Positions 1 to 12,427 of a stretch of DNA of 64,000 nt are shown piece by piece. A program made the translations under genes and the position numbers. Where the stretch lies: NCBI RefSeq assembly GCF_958979055.1, contig NC_084893.1, forward strand, positions 5,769,071-5,833,070, given 5' to 3'. The notes beneath the pieces are model-generated. The model was not told the DNA's origin. It searched no databases and saw only the letters and a program-made list of their open reading frames with translations. Source of the stretch: Alnus glutinosa (taxonomy: Eukaryota > Streptophyta > Magnoliopsida > Fagales > Betulaceae). Numbering within the stretch: position 1 is the first letter of the stretch; every line of letters starts with the position of its first letter.

Positions 1-178
1 AAATAGATTGCTATGTTGTCAAGGATATTGATTTCACTACTACAATCTAAGTAGCCATCACAGCTTCAAGGACGACATTGGTTCTGCTCCATAGACAGTG
101 TTCAATATTTGCGGCTATCAATGCTTTTATAGTCATGCCATATTGAATCTATAAGCAATCTTATCTTCTGTCACTCAG

Positions 179-3100
179 GATCCTGGCTCCAACAACATAC
201 ATATTTTTTGCATCAGCAATTCCAGTTATATCTTTTGGGGAGCAACTGGAGAGAAGTACAGGTGTGATGGATTTTCCTTTTTTGGGTTGCCAACATCCTA
301 TTATAGTTGGTGTTTTGGAAATATTTTTCTAAGACATGCTTTGTATTTTTATGTTACAGGAGGAACTTTGACTGCTGTGCAAACTCTTGCATCAACAGCA
401 CTTTGCGGTGTTATCCACTCAGTGGTTGGGGGACAGCCCCTACTTATTCTAGGAGTGGCTGAGCCAACAGTGTTGATGTATACATTCATGTTCAACTTTG
501 TAAAGGACCGGAAGGATTTGGGGCAAAAGCTCTTCTTAGCCTGGACTGCATGGTATCTCAGGAATATTCTTGGTACTTTAATAATGCAAAGGGATGGGTC
601 TATGGTGATATTTGACATTCTCTATTCTTGATTGGGTTTTCAGGGTATGTGTTTGGACGGCCATTTTGCTCTTCTTGCTGGCCATTCTAGGTGCGTGCTC
701 TTTTATCAATAGGTTTACGCGTGTTGCCGGTGAATTGTTTGGTCTGCTAATCGCAATGCTATTTATGCAGGAGGCCATAAGGGTGAGTGTGCTCTATGAT
801 TTTACATTGTTAAATGATAACTTCATTTTGACTTATGAGGATTGGAATGTTTTTGAAAATACCATATCTGTAAATTGGAAAACTTCTTGAGGTACTGAGT
901 AATTTTCATGACCGTGATAAGTTTTCAAATACTTGACCCTTTTTTCTAAATCACTTAACATGCTAATATGGTCTATAGACATTCTTTTCATGGTACCTTC
1001 ATTGTATGGATTTCGTACTACAGGGAGTTGTGGAAGAGTTTGGCATACCCCAGAGGGAAAATCCAAATCAGACTGCCCTCCAACTATCCTGGCGATTTGG
1101 CAATGGAATGTTTGCATTGGTTCTGTCCTTTGGCCTTCTTCTTACTGCATTAAAAAGCCGTAAAGCTAGATCCTGGCGTTATGGGACAGGTATGAGGAGT
1201 TTGCCTTGGAACCCTTGATTATAGGGTTAAAAAATGTGAAGTTATTAGTTAGGTACAGTAATAAAGTTCAATTGGGTAATCTCTCTTGCTATCTTCCATT
1301 AGTATATTTGAGGTCATTTTTTCTTTCTTTTAATGGATGCAGTGATTTTCCTTTTTTGAGAACTTTTTAGTTTCTTGCTCTTAGGAGACAAATATTTTTG
1401 TGATCAGTTTCCTGATGTTGAATGTGATTCAAATTTATAGGTTGGCTACGGGGATTTATTGCGGATTATGGAGTCCCGCTTATGGTGCTTGTATGGACAG
1501 GGGTGTCTTACATGCCTGTTAATGATGTCCCAAGAGGGCTTCCAAGGCGCCTTTTCAGTCCAAATCCATGGTCTCCTGGGGCATACTCAAATTGGACGGT
1601 TATCAAGGTGAATCTTATGGTTTGTCAAATATCTACTAAAACACCTCTCTACCATCTGCTTTACAAACTCATGCTTGTTAAGTTGTGCAGGATATGTTGA
1701 ATGTTCCTCCATTATATATAATTGGAGCATTTATTCCAGCAACTATGATTGCTGTGCTTTACTACTTTGATCACAGTGTTGCATCTCAACTTGCCCAACA
1801 GAAGGAGTTCAATCTGAAGAAACCAGCTTCATATCATTATGACCTTCTTCTTTTGGGTTTCCTGGTAGGCTGTTTCCCTGAAATATCGGGTTTTCGCTTG
1901 TAATTGTTTCAAGAGGCTCCATTCCATAAAAGCATTTATTTTAAGTTTTATCTAATGAAACTTTTCACTTTAGTTTTGAAATCTTTCCATTGCCAGGTCA
2001 TATTATGCGGGCTCATTGGCATTCCTCCTTCAAACGGTGTAATTCCACAATCTCCTATGCATACAAAGAGCTTGGCTACCCTAAAACATCAGGTAAACTA
2101 CCTTATCAAGTTCTGGAAGTTAATGAATCTCATTTTATAATAATGAAATCCCCCTGATTTTGTTTGCAACTTTATAAAATATAGAACAGATCATAAAACT
2201 AAAATCTTACCCTCTCTGTGCTGCATTCCTGGCACACAAGCAGGGCAAGAATCCAACAATTCTATGGATTCATTCCAATGATGAATAAACAGGAGGCCTA
2301 ATCATCTAATAATGGAAAGTTAGGATCATCTGTTTGTGCACAATTAATGTTGAGAAACTCCAATGAAATCCTTTTCCTGTCTTCCGATTTTGATTTGTTC
2401 TGCAATGAGAATGCATCTCTTTGGCAACTTTTATTTTGGATTCCTCTTTGACGGATCCTTTTCTGTTAGTTGCTCTCTTGATTCTATATGTAAACAAACA
2501 TTTGGTTTGTACTATTCTTGGTCTAGATGTGATATCTTAATTAATATATTGGTGCCTTTTGTTTTCCCTGGAACAGCTTTTGCGGAATAAGCTTGTATCA
2601 ACAGCCCGGAAAAGTTTGCGTAAGAATTCAAATTTGGGTCAATTATACCGGAACATGCAAGAGGCATATAATGAAATGCAGACTCCACTAGCCTACCAAA
2701 CTCCACCTACTCTGGTAAATTTATTAGTTATGATTTCTAATTGATACAAATCTGTTATCGTTTCCTTTTCTTCTCTTTGATCTGCCCTTCAAACAGGGAC
2801 TGAGAGCGCTGAAAGAGTCCACAATTCAATCGGTATCCAGTACTGGCTACATAGGCGCCCCTGTTGATGAGACAGTTTTTGATGTTGATAAGGATATTGA
2901 TGATCTTTTGCCCGTTGAAGTTAAAGAACAACGCCTCAGCAATTTGCTTCAGGCACTGATGGTTGGTGGTTGTGTTGCTGCTATGCCTCTTCTGAAGAAA
3001 ATCCCAACTTCAGTTCTTTGGGGCTACTTTGCTTTCATGGCAATTGAAAGCTTGCCTGGAAATCAGTTCTGGGAGAGAATATTGTTGCTTTTCACCGCTC

Positions 3101-4098
3101 CAAGTCGAAGATACAAGTAAGTTTATGCTCACACTCCCGTTACTCTTGTCTTTTGCCATGGGTTGAAGGACTTAAAAGTTCCTCTATCACATTTTATAGA
3201 AAATGTTGGAGTCTTATGCTCTTTCTAACCCTAGAATAGTTTCACTTTCAGTTTCCATTTCTTAATTAATATGGGTGGGTAGTTTTTCAGTTTTATTTGT
3301 TCGTGCATATTTATTTATGCATATCGGACTTGATGCTTATAAAAGACTTAAATTCTTAAAGTAACTAAGTCATGTATTTAACATATTCTTATTGGACTTG
3401 TTATGAACAAAATTATTAGAAGAAACAGATGATGATTTATATACTTTGTTAGGGTGCTGGAGGAGTATCATGCAACCTTTGTTGAGACTGTGCCCTTCAA
3501 ATCAATTGCCACATTCACCTTGTTCCAGACAACCTACCTGCTTCTTTGTTTTGGCATAACGTGGATACCATTAGCCGGGGTCCTTTTCCCTATGTTGATC
3601 ATGCTTCTTGTACCAGTGCGACAATATTTTCTCCCTAAGTTTTTCAAGGCAGCCCATCTTCAAGACTTGGATGCTGCAGAATATGAGGAAGCCCCTGCCA
3701 TTGCTTTCAACATGTCATTTCAAGTAAGTGTCTTAACCATTCTGTTCATTTTAGCTAGACCTATTGAAACATCATATTGATATTCCATGTACTTGCAGGA
3801 CCAGGATCCACAGACGAGAATTACTAACATTGGTAGTGGGGAAATCCTTGACGAAATTATCACAAGAAGCCGGGGTGAGATCCGCCTCACTCAGAGTCCA
3901 AAAGTAACAAGTTCGACCCCTATGCCAGTAGACGATATCAGACCTGCTAATAGTCCGCGGATGTCGCGTAGAGTGTACAGCCCCCATGTAAACGAACTAA
4001 GAGGGCAACAGAGTCCCAGATTCAAGGGGACAGAACTTGAAGCAAAACAAACTCCCAGTCCCGGGCCATCGATTCTTGGACATTGCCCTCGTGGTTAA
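179..4098 (+). CDS. BOR1: BOR1/BOR2-type boron (borate) transporter, 5' end outside window
   Basis: Efflux transporter of borate in the SLC4/HCO3- transporter family, known in plants to load boron into xylem from the plasma membrane. Eleven exons join in phase: 179-261, 360-552, 644-782, 1024-1189, 1441-1607, 1691-1864, 1997-2092, 2577-2714, 2797-3116, 3453-3723, 3799-4098. They give about 681 residues; Arabidopsis BOR1 has about 704, so only the first exon (roughly 35 residues) is missing upstream. Family signatures seen include [59 protein letters not shown] and [20 protein letters not shown]. The cytosolic loop at 2640-2715 carries YRNM and YNEM, matching the tyrosine sorting signals known in BOR1. 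The C-terminus is a polar tail with [12 protein letters not shown]. The BOR1 versus BOR2 assignment is not certain. Confidence 0.95.
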
Positions 4099-4856
4099 TT
4101 TTCAAGCTAAGACCCTAAATTTGTGATTATGGTGAGGTTAGTTGTCAATGGTGCTCGAGAGGTCCTGTTCTAAAATCATGTAACCATCTGTTATGGTATA
4201 GGTGTGTTTCTTTTCTAACCTGATAAAATGGTGTAGTTTGATTTTCAGTACTATTCTTCCTTGTATCTCCCATATAGGGTGGACAGAGAATATAAGTATG
4301 ATAATGAAAAAAAAACATTTCTATTTACTTTCACTGCTTTTGTTGGATGGTCCTCAATCATATTTTCATCTTGAAGTAATATGGATTTCCAAAACTAGTA
4401 ATAGGATTAATAATAGAAGGAAATGGAGGAATGATCAATGTAACTTGCTTTTGACAGCGCTTAAGAAGCTGTATGTATTTTTCTATTTTGTAATTATAAA
4501 AAGTAAAAATAGAAGCATGGGGTTAATCTCGCTTGTTTGATGAACCCTGTGCTTCCGTTATTTAATACATTCGTCTCAGTAAACCTAGCACCCCATTCTT
4601 TCCTGGGTTGAAGACATTTAAGTAATTTAATAATTACAATCATTTTAAAGTGATAGCGCAGATATGACTTCCGTTTTTTCTTGATTGTTATATAAGATAT
4701 GCTTGTACATTAAACTTTGTATACCATGACAAGATGGCGAGATATGGAAAATCCATCTACTTCTTCATTTTCTTATAAACAGAGAAAGTTGCTTTCCATT
4801 TGAGAAATTTGGACTTTACTAGAATCCTAGTGTTCTATATAGTTTTCTCTACAATC
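4099..4856 (+). other. 3' flank of the boron transporter gene
   Basis: AT-rich sequence after the BOR stop codon, presumably including its 3' UTR (roughly the first 200-450 bases). An open frame at 4202-4540 has no recognisable domain and looks like chance. Confidence 0.4.
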
Positions 4857-5167
4857 AAATGGAGCCTTATGCTCACTCTCCAACACAATCCGGATTGGAA
4901 GAAATCCTCTTTAATTCTAGATATTCTTGGCTTGCTACCTAAGCTTCATAGCTGGCCGGCATCTAAGACTCACGAGGGCGCTAACTTTCGCACTCATAAT
5001 TTAGCAAAATGGACCGCTCTCCAAATTTTGTGAAAGCATTTCCTCTTCTATTTTGGTCTTTGTTAGACCTTTCCCTTGATAGTGGGAAGGACCCCCCTTG
5101 TAACTTCATTTTCTTCTTCTCTCATCTATAAAAAGAAAAAGAAGGAAAAAAAATAAAAATGGAGCCT
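4857..5167 (+). mobile_element. 5'-truncated LINE fragment with 11-bp target duplication
   Basis: The sequence aaatggagcct occurs at 4857-4867 and again at 5157-5167, flanking a 289-bp insert. The insert ends in an A-rich tail (about 5130-5156). Its + strand frame reads THEGANFRTHNLAKWTALQ, which resembles the C-terminal end of the RNase H domain of plant LINEs, followed by a stop. Duplication, 3' A-tail and loss of the 5' part are the usual marks of target-primed LINE insertion. Confidence 0.7.
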
Positions 5168-6344
5168 CACCGACAGACCTTGACAGGAGAATTTAGATAT
5201 ACAAGTATATAGTTATTTCCAGCCATCAATATTTCACTGACTTAAGTAATTGAAGAAAAGAGAAAATATAGAAACTGAAATTATGCAAATTGCATGGCGT
5301 TACTTCGATACAGATTTGCACAGTTTGTTTCTTGGTTTCATATGCATATTTGTTGTAGTAAAAAGATGATAAGATTGAACAGAGCTTGCACTGAAGCTTT
5401 TTTATGTGAATATCTGACATGAATTAATGCTTGTTGTATGGGGTGTTGAATTCATGGGATTGAATCATATAACGCAGCAGAGTTAATTGTCAAGTCGACA
5501 AGGATTGGGCCCAATGTGTGTCATCTTGGAGAGAGGCAACTGTGTTAGTTCTGGGTACAGGTTTATTCGTTGATCAAAATAATTAAGGGCAGTAACTTTT
5601 TAGGTGCCTAAAAGTGTTTTGGTGTAAAAGTCAGGGTTTGAAATTTCAAGGTTTTGTAATGCCATCATAAAGCTATCTTGACGTGACACGAATTCAAAAA
5701 AATTTAAGAACCAACTCGAGAGGACTGTGATCGAGCTGGACCATCAAATAGATGTCTTGACGCAGCTCGGGATAACTGAGAAGTGACTTCCAAGAAACTT
5801 CTCGAAAAGACCGTCAGATGGTTGCTCTAACGCTACTCGTGAAATGCGACTTCTAAGAGCTAGCCTACCCGAGAGCACCGTTAGATAGCCTGTAAGCAAA
5901 GACAAAGTGTTCTAACGCCATTGTAGTACTTTCATTGAAACTAGCTAGTGAAGGAATCCTAGAGGTGTTCTAACAGAGCACTAAAGCGTCCTGATATATA
6001 CCATTTGTTTTCCCTGCATAATGCAGAGTTGGTTTCTGTTTCTGCATGCAATCAGCGGAGTTTTTCATTATTTTTCTATACAAGGATGTCTTCGAATGTG
6101 TGGAGACTAAGCTTAAGCCTTTAGAGAGTTCTACATTGTTGCTTAGCTTCATTCTTCTCATGCACCGAGTTTGTTTTATGTTAGAGCTTCCGTTATCATC
6201 CCTCTTGGACTAGTTATTTGTAGTTCAAACCACCAGATCATTGTTCTATTAACTTCAAGTCTAAAGGAATCCAACGAAGAAGATTGTCCAATGAGAAACT
6301 GAAGTTACTTTGGTCTTAGTATTTTACAAGGGAGTTTGTAAGTT

Positions 6345-6346
<2 letters not shown>
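5168..6346. other. intergenic, no gene recognised
   Basis: No supported coding region. The part from about 5690 to 5950 is less AT-rich and contains repeated gctcg/ctcga words, which suggests an old repeat fragment, but no terminal repeats or protein motif were found. Confidence 0.3.

Positions 6347-6414
<68 letters not shown>
6347..6414. repeat. compound (CT)n(AT)n microsatellite
   Basis: About 22 CT units run directly into about 12 AT units. Confidence 0.95.
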
Positions 6415-6724
6415 CTGTTTTTATAAAAAACTGCTGCAGAATTTTCAATCTTATATTTGCTGCATTATTGGGTTGCTTTTATTGTGCTTGGGGTTGGATC
6501 ACGATCCTCTCAAACTGGACAAGTGGTGCGTAGTACTATCAATTGGTGTTCTCTTTAATCAGCACTATGTGATTTTGGTGAGCCTTTTTACCTGAAAAAA
6601 AAAAAAAGAGAAGTCATGTAAAAGCTGTATTGTTTTCAGTGCGACACAAAGATGAAGGCTATGTTGATAATGCTTCCCACTAATGGCTTTAGGATTGATG
6701 TTTTCTTTATATATATACATATAG

Positions 6725-7502
6725 CCGCATGGGCGGCTCAAGTTTTAGGCAATTTAGGCGGTCGCTTAAGGCTTTCAATTGAATAAGGCCTTCAACTAAT
6801 AATTATATAATAAATATATTTTTTTAAAAAAATTAATGCTCAAAAAAACATTTTAAGACTCTAATATGGTAAAAAGTTAATAAAATACTCTTTAATTAAG
6901 ACCCCCACTTAATAATTATACAATAAAAATTATTTCCAAACATATTTTAAGACTCTTACATTCATGAAATTAGTCTAACATCCATACATTTTCATTGTTT
7001 GTATTGCGCATACTAGATAGAATTACACCATGGTGAATCTTTAATGTCCAACAATTTTTTCCACCTTATATTCTATTACAAATCAATCGTTAAATAATTT
7101 ATTTTTATTTTTCATGTTCAACATATTAAATAATAAAATATAAAATTAATTTAATTTAATTTAATTAATATTTAAATATATAAAAAAATAATATCACTTA
7201 AACTTGTCGCTTGAAAAGGCAAATGAGATGAGGAAGCATGACCAACTGAGAAATCTGAAGTTCATGATTGAAGGTCTGGACCAGGGCGGCTCAAAGGCTA
7301 GGCCTAAGGCCCCTCCTAAAGTCTCCTTAAAAGACAAAAATAATGTCTTAAAAAACAGTGTTAAAAGGCCCACTTTTGTCTTTTGAAAAAAAAAAATGAA
7401 CAACAATTTAAGATGCAATTTAAATAAGATAATTTTTTTTTTTTTTTTTAAAAAAGGCATATATATAGAAAAGTCACACTTAAATTCATTGAGCCGGCCC
7501 TA
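6725..7502. mobile_element. AT-rich degenerate transposon debris with GGGCGGCTCAA ends
   Basis: The word gggcggctcaa appears at about 6730 and 7285, and the inverted form tgagccggccct at about 7490. The stretch between 7283 and 7502 thus has short inverted ends similar to hAT-type non-autonomous elements. No clean 8-bp duplication was seen, so boundaries are tentative. The internal sequence is A/T homopolymer-rich and non-coding. Confidence 0.35.
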
Positions 7503-7669
7503 TTCCAACCACTTGGCATTAACCACAAGAGTCCCTTGTAGGCCTTTTGGATTAATTTAATTAATATTTTAATATTCTTTTTTAGGTGTAAAATAAATTG
7601 CAAAGTCAACATTTGAAATCATATATCATCTCAAAAGGTTAAATTAATAAAGAAGAATAAAAACTTTGA

Positions 7670-7925
7670 AGGATAACTTCGGTATCATTTTTTAAATAAG
7701 ATACATGAACTTCAAACGGTCTCAATTTTTCGGAAAGTCTTAATTAGGGGATCTCCGTTAAATCTTATTAAAAAATTTAAAATACCCCTCATTTTTTTAG
7801 TAAAATAAAAAAAATTGTCAATATCATAAATTGACACGGTTTGAAGTTCAAAAATAACGAAAATTCAGTACCAAGTCCTCCCAAACTTGAATGAACAATA
7901 TCTTTGAGAAATTATCCAAATCTTT
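7670..7925. repeat. fold-back (MITE-like) element, family A copy 1
   Basis: The two halves are imperfect inverted copies. The left arm has ttcaaacggtctcaattt near 7712, and the right arm has its reverse-complement-like sequence near 7835-7865. The core contains the phrase cgttaaatcttattaaaa then aatacccctcatttttt. A second member lies at 56790-57195. Confidence 0.5.
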
Positions 7926-8359
7926 TATGGATGCTAGATGTGAATGCCACTAATACTACACAGTCTCTCTATCTCTATCCCCATTGTAAAAAGGTTTAAG
8001 AGTTTGAGCCACATGGTAGCAGCTGGAAAAGATTTGTGACATAGAATAGGTATGGGGTGAGGGTTTGGTTAGTAGACAGTTGGTGGGTGATTGGACACAA
8101 GTTAGTGGAATGCATGCACTTGCTTCCATTATCTCTCCTCTCTTCTACAAGATCCACGTGTCACTCAACCACCTGCTGACCATTCAATCATATGCATCTC
8201 ATGTTGGTCATGACACAGATTGATGACACCACTTAGGTACCCCATGCTATAGCTCTACCATGACTCCAACACTAAAATTAATGTTTTCTTTTCTTTTCTT
8301 TTTTTTTTCTTATTACCGCTGTATAATTGAAATGACGTGAAAATAAAAATTAGTCTTTA

Positions 8360-8396
<37 letters not shown>

Positions 8397-8471
8397 TATT
8401 GATTTAAAGGTTAATTTTTATTGTTAAATCATCTCGCTGTATAGTAATCATATAGCCGTCTATTAAATAAT

Positions 8472-8686
8472 GGACATAAATTTCTTACAACCTATATGTA
8501 AAAGTGACGTATGTCCTTTAAAAATGTGAGAATCACATATTTTTTAATAGCATTAATAAAAAAACATGTGAGAAGCACATGCTATTAAAACAACTTGTGA
8601 TTCTCATATGCCAAGAGACATATGTCACTTTTACATGTGGATTATAAGAAATTTCTTGCAAACCGGTTTGCAAGAAATTTCTGTCC
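8472..8686. mobile_element. Mutator-type MITE with 9-bp target duplication
   Basis: The 9-bp direct repeat ttaaataat flanks it at 8463-8471 and 8687-8695. The ends GGACATAAATTTCTT and AAGAAATTTCTGTCC are inverted repeats with one mismatch, and the whole 215 bp folds back on itself. The right end carries a perfect 34-nt palindrome (8648-8681) with half-site gaaatttcttgcaaacc. A 9-bp duplication is typical of Mutator-like elements. No coding capacity. Confidence 0.8.
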
Positions 8687-9366
8687 TTAAATAATATTCC
8701 TATTTTTTTTTTTCCTATAAACAAACGAATTTAGAAGGGCCAATATAGGCCATGGTCCCCTTTAATTCCAAAAAATAAAAATATTAGGTAAAAATAAAGA
8801 TTATAAGGTATAAAATAAAATTTTAATCTATTGGTCCCTACCAAAGAAATTTTTTTTTTGACTCCTACCTCTTATTCATAAAAGCTTATGACTCTGTCAC
8901 AGCCTGTAAACTACCTTTCACCTAACTAAATGATTAGAAATTGTAACTAAGTGGCCCAAGTGGGCACTTCTAATATGGATTGATTCCTTTCTGTGCTCAT
9001 AATGGCAAGGATTTAGTCACAACCAATTATTATTGTCTTTTGGGTAGTATCAAATGCTAGGTTTATTTCATCTTCAACTAAAAATTGAGATTTGGTATGA
9101 AAAAGAGGTTTGACCAATCTTAAAGGTGAAAAGTGTTTTGTGGTGTTTGATAAATTTTTATTTTTTTTAGAAGGTATTTTTTTTATGTTTGGTTGAAAAA
9201 GTATTTTTATGTGATATAAAAGTGAAGTAGATTTGAGTTTTTTTTTTTTTTTTTTAAGGGAAATTGTTTGTTAATATTTTTCTTTTTTTAAAAAAAAGAT
9301 AGAAGGTGTTGGCAAACAAGCCCAAATTTGTTTGAGAATAGAAAGTAACAAATAAAAAATAGAAAA

Positions 9367-9603
9367 AAATTTACTTATCACCCATGATCTTTCATCATTT
9401 TTTTAATCAACCCTTAAATCTTAAAAATTGTCCATTTAAGATTACCATCTCTTTAGAAGTTTGCAATATCAACCATTCCATTCAAATTCAATGTTAAATC
9501 CTAATGGAAGAAGTGAAATCTCCAAAATACCATAAAAATTGTATGGTATTTTGTGGGTCATGGTTGTGACCCATTGGGTGTTTGGTATTTTGCGAGGTTA
9601 AGG

Positions 9604-9640
<37 letters not shown>

Positions 9641-9848
9641 AATCATTAAATCAATGTATTTTTGTAATTTTATAAACATCTTAGAGATATTTTGAAGATT
9701 TCACTCATCAAGCGTTTGATTTAACGCTGAATTTGGACAGAATGATTGTCATTGCAAACTTCTAAAATATGGTAACCTAAAATTAACATTTTTTAAAGTT
9801 TTAGAATATAATTGAAAATATATTGAAAAAATCGGTAAGTGAAATTTT
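9367..9848. repeat. large fold-back element with T20A22 core insert
   Basis: Arms at about 9367-9535 and 9655-9848 are imperfect inverted copies, both containing the word gtttgcaat and its complement. Between them lies a run of about 20 T followed by about 22 A (9605-9642). Non-coding; likely an old MITE. No target duplication identified. Confidence 0.5.
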
Positions 9849-10116
9849 CCCAAAAAAATAAAATAAAATAAAAAATAACAAAATGTAGCCGGTTTATTAT
9901 TACTTGTATGAAGTTTTATTATGAATAAATCATGCAAGAACATAGGACTACTTCTTACGGTTCTTGACTTTGAATTCATTGTTTTGGTGCTTTTTCTTTA
10001 AAGGAAAGAAAAATACAAAACAAAGAAAAAGAGAGAGATCAATCGTTGCATTTAAAATCATTATTTGGTCAAAATTTATTAGTGATCTATCACATCTCAA
10101 ATGATGTTTTTAAAAA

Positions 10117-11089
10117 TGATGTAGGACAAGATTTTCATCTTGTTCCTGAGAGGCTCTTATTACCGAGAGGGTCTGACTTGACATCGAGATTATTGCCAAA
10201 CGGGCTTATCCAAGAACAATCTAACCGTCGGACAAAGAGCTATGCCGAAGGATTACTAGCAAGCTGAGATGAAGTGGTTTTATGGTCGGTACCGAGCCTT
10301 AGGTTCCGACGTGTAAACTACCTTAAGGGGGACATGCTATATCAACGGCACTAAGCAGACATAAGGATAGCTACTATCCGGCACTGGAAGTACAAGAGGA
10401 AATGGCCATTAGCCGAGTCGATGCAAAGTGGGAAGCTGAGGCAGGATAATGACCCGATGCCGAGACGACTAAAGTATCCCAAGGCGACGAAAGTATCCCG
10501 AGGCCAAGACGGATATAGTGTTCCAAGGCTGAGAAGACAAGAGCATACCAAAGTTGAAACGACTAGACTATCCCAAACTCGAGACGGCTCGAGTATCCCA
10601 ACTAATATAATTAGAAGATTACCTAATAATAAAAATTGTCGTATTGACGTAGCTATGAGATATATTCTGAGTTGTCAATTGCCATCAAGGAAAAGACCAA
10701 GAAGGAGGAAGAGATTATTGACAAATCTCATGATTCATCTTTTAGAGGAATCCCATATTTATATTTACGTTGTCGTCAAGTAATATTATAGTTATTATAT
10801 TTTCCCTAATATGGTAATCCTTTGGTATCAAGTATTTTCCATTAATTTGGAAATATTCTTTGGCACCAAGTATTTCCATTATATGCTTGTTTGTGTTTAT
10901 TTCTAGTCTTAGGAGATTTTATTTCCTTTTGGAACCATTAGGGTTTTACTATAAATATGGGATGTTTGTAATGGAATAGACAATTTTGATTATCAATAAG
11001 AATACAGATTTCTTCTTCAACGTGTGTTTTGAACTTTTGTGCTATGAGAACACAGCTTCTCAATCACATCTATCGCTTTCGCTATGTCA
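10117..11089 (+). repeat. 5' LTR
   Basis: 973-bp long terminal repeat with TATA-like box tataaata at 10950-10957, followed by the likely transcription start and the R/U5 region. It contains several copies of an aagtatccc motif around 10470-10600. Confidence 0.85.
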
Positions 11090-12427
11090 ATTGGTATCAA
11101 AGCCTTGACTAAGCTGGTCTGATGTCAAGAGACGGAAACACAGGCAACCACTGCAACGACGAAGAGTGGGGAGTGCAAGCCCTTTAGGCAGAAGTCCGTG
11201 CTCAAGGCCAGCGGTTTGATGATTTTGAACGCTCAATGTGGAAGATGCAACAAAGTCTTTATGGACTTAGGTCTGAAGGCAAAAGGTATTACTATCACAA
11301 TCGGAATTGCATCAACGAGATGCCTTGTGGTTGACCAGTTGTTGTTCGTGTTCCTACACCAGAAGCTGTTATTTTTACCATGAAGAAGGAGTTGCGATTG
11401 GCGCAGCAATTCATGCTATCGCAATCATCCAATTCGGCAACAAGGCCAGTAGCAGCCCATTCACCACCACCTCAGTGACAATTATCGCCTGCCAATCGGG
11501 TTTCAGGAGGCAAAAGCGGCGGTCACGTCCCAATCGACTCAATTGAACCACCTCAAAGCAAGGGCGCTGACGACGATATTCCCATCGGCGCACGCCCAAT
11601 ACTGATTGCAATGGAGGAGGTAGTGGTTCCCATCGAAGACAGCGAAGAAATAGAAGAAAACCATCAAAAGAAGATTTTGGAGGAAGCACCGCAAAAGGCG
11701 AGGAGGACAAGATGCAAAAAGGTAGCGTCATCATAATTGCAACAAAAGAGAATCCAAATCCAAGTGGAGAAGATGGCGAGAGTCATACTAAAATTCATGG
11801 TGACTATGTTAGAGTTGAGTTTTCTAAATCTACTAAAGATGATCATGTTACTTATATTTTGCAACAATCGTCACTCACACCACAACAAAGAGACACCACA
11901 CAAACTGTGTCCCTTGAGCATACATGGTTTACCAAGGGTGCAAAGTAGGCCCAGATGTCTTTCTCACTTTGCTGATATGAGGGTTAAATGGAAGTAAAAA
12001 AAGAAGTTGCGGATGCAGTTCAATTACAAACTTGGCAAGACCAACGTGAACGAAAACTCGTGGTTGAGTTTTTTTTCGAAGTGGGGGGTGGGGGGGGGGG
12101 GGGTGGGGGGGGGGGGAAGAATGGTAGACAGAAGGCGCAAGACCTTCCTTTCATGGTTGATGTGGGCGCTGTCAGAAGATATGGAAAATTACAACCGCAA
12201 CCTTGAGAGCCATCCATCGAGCCAATTGAAGATTGTCCACCACCTCTTGAGCCATCTACCGAGCCAATTGAAGATTGTCCACCAACTCTTGAACAACACG
12301 AATGGTTGATGCAAATCACTACGACGATAGAAGAACATGGCAAATATCTGCTCAAGAATCAACTCCCAGAGGAACAACCATGTTTCCAAGAAAACTTGAG
12401 GACGAGTTTTATGTTAGTGGGGGTGCC
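11090..12427 (+). other. internal region of the LTR element
   Basis: Starts with the primer binding site. Open frames are short and interrupted; some stretches (11610-11740, 12300-12420) are rich in Glu and Lys codons in the + frames, suggesting decayed gag-like sequence, but no domain is recognisable. A 35-base G-rich tract at 12082-12116 interrupts it. The end (cttgaggacgag just before the polypurine tract) is typical of plant gypsy-like/LARD internal ends. Confidence 0.5.

Noticed and set aside
4202..4540. 112-residue open frame after the BOR gene
   Set aside because: No domain or conserved motif, AT-driven composition, lies in the BOR 3' flank.
10421..10783. 120-residue open frame
   Set aside because: Lies entirely in the 5' LTR; basic low-complexity translation, no homologue in the 3' LTR frame.
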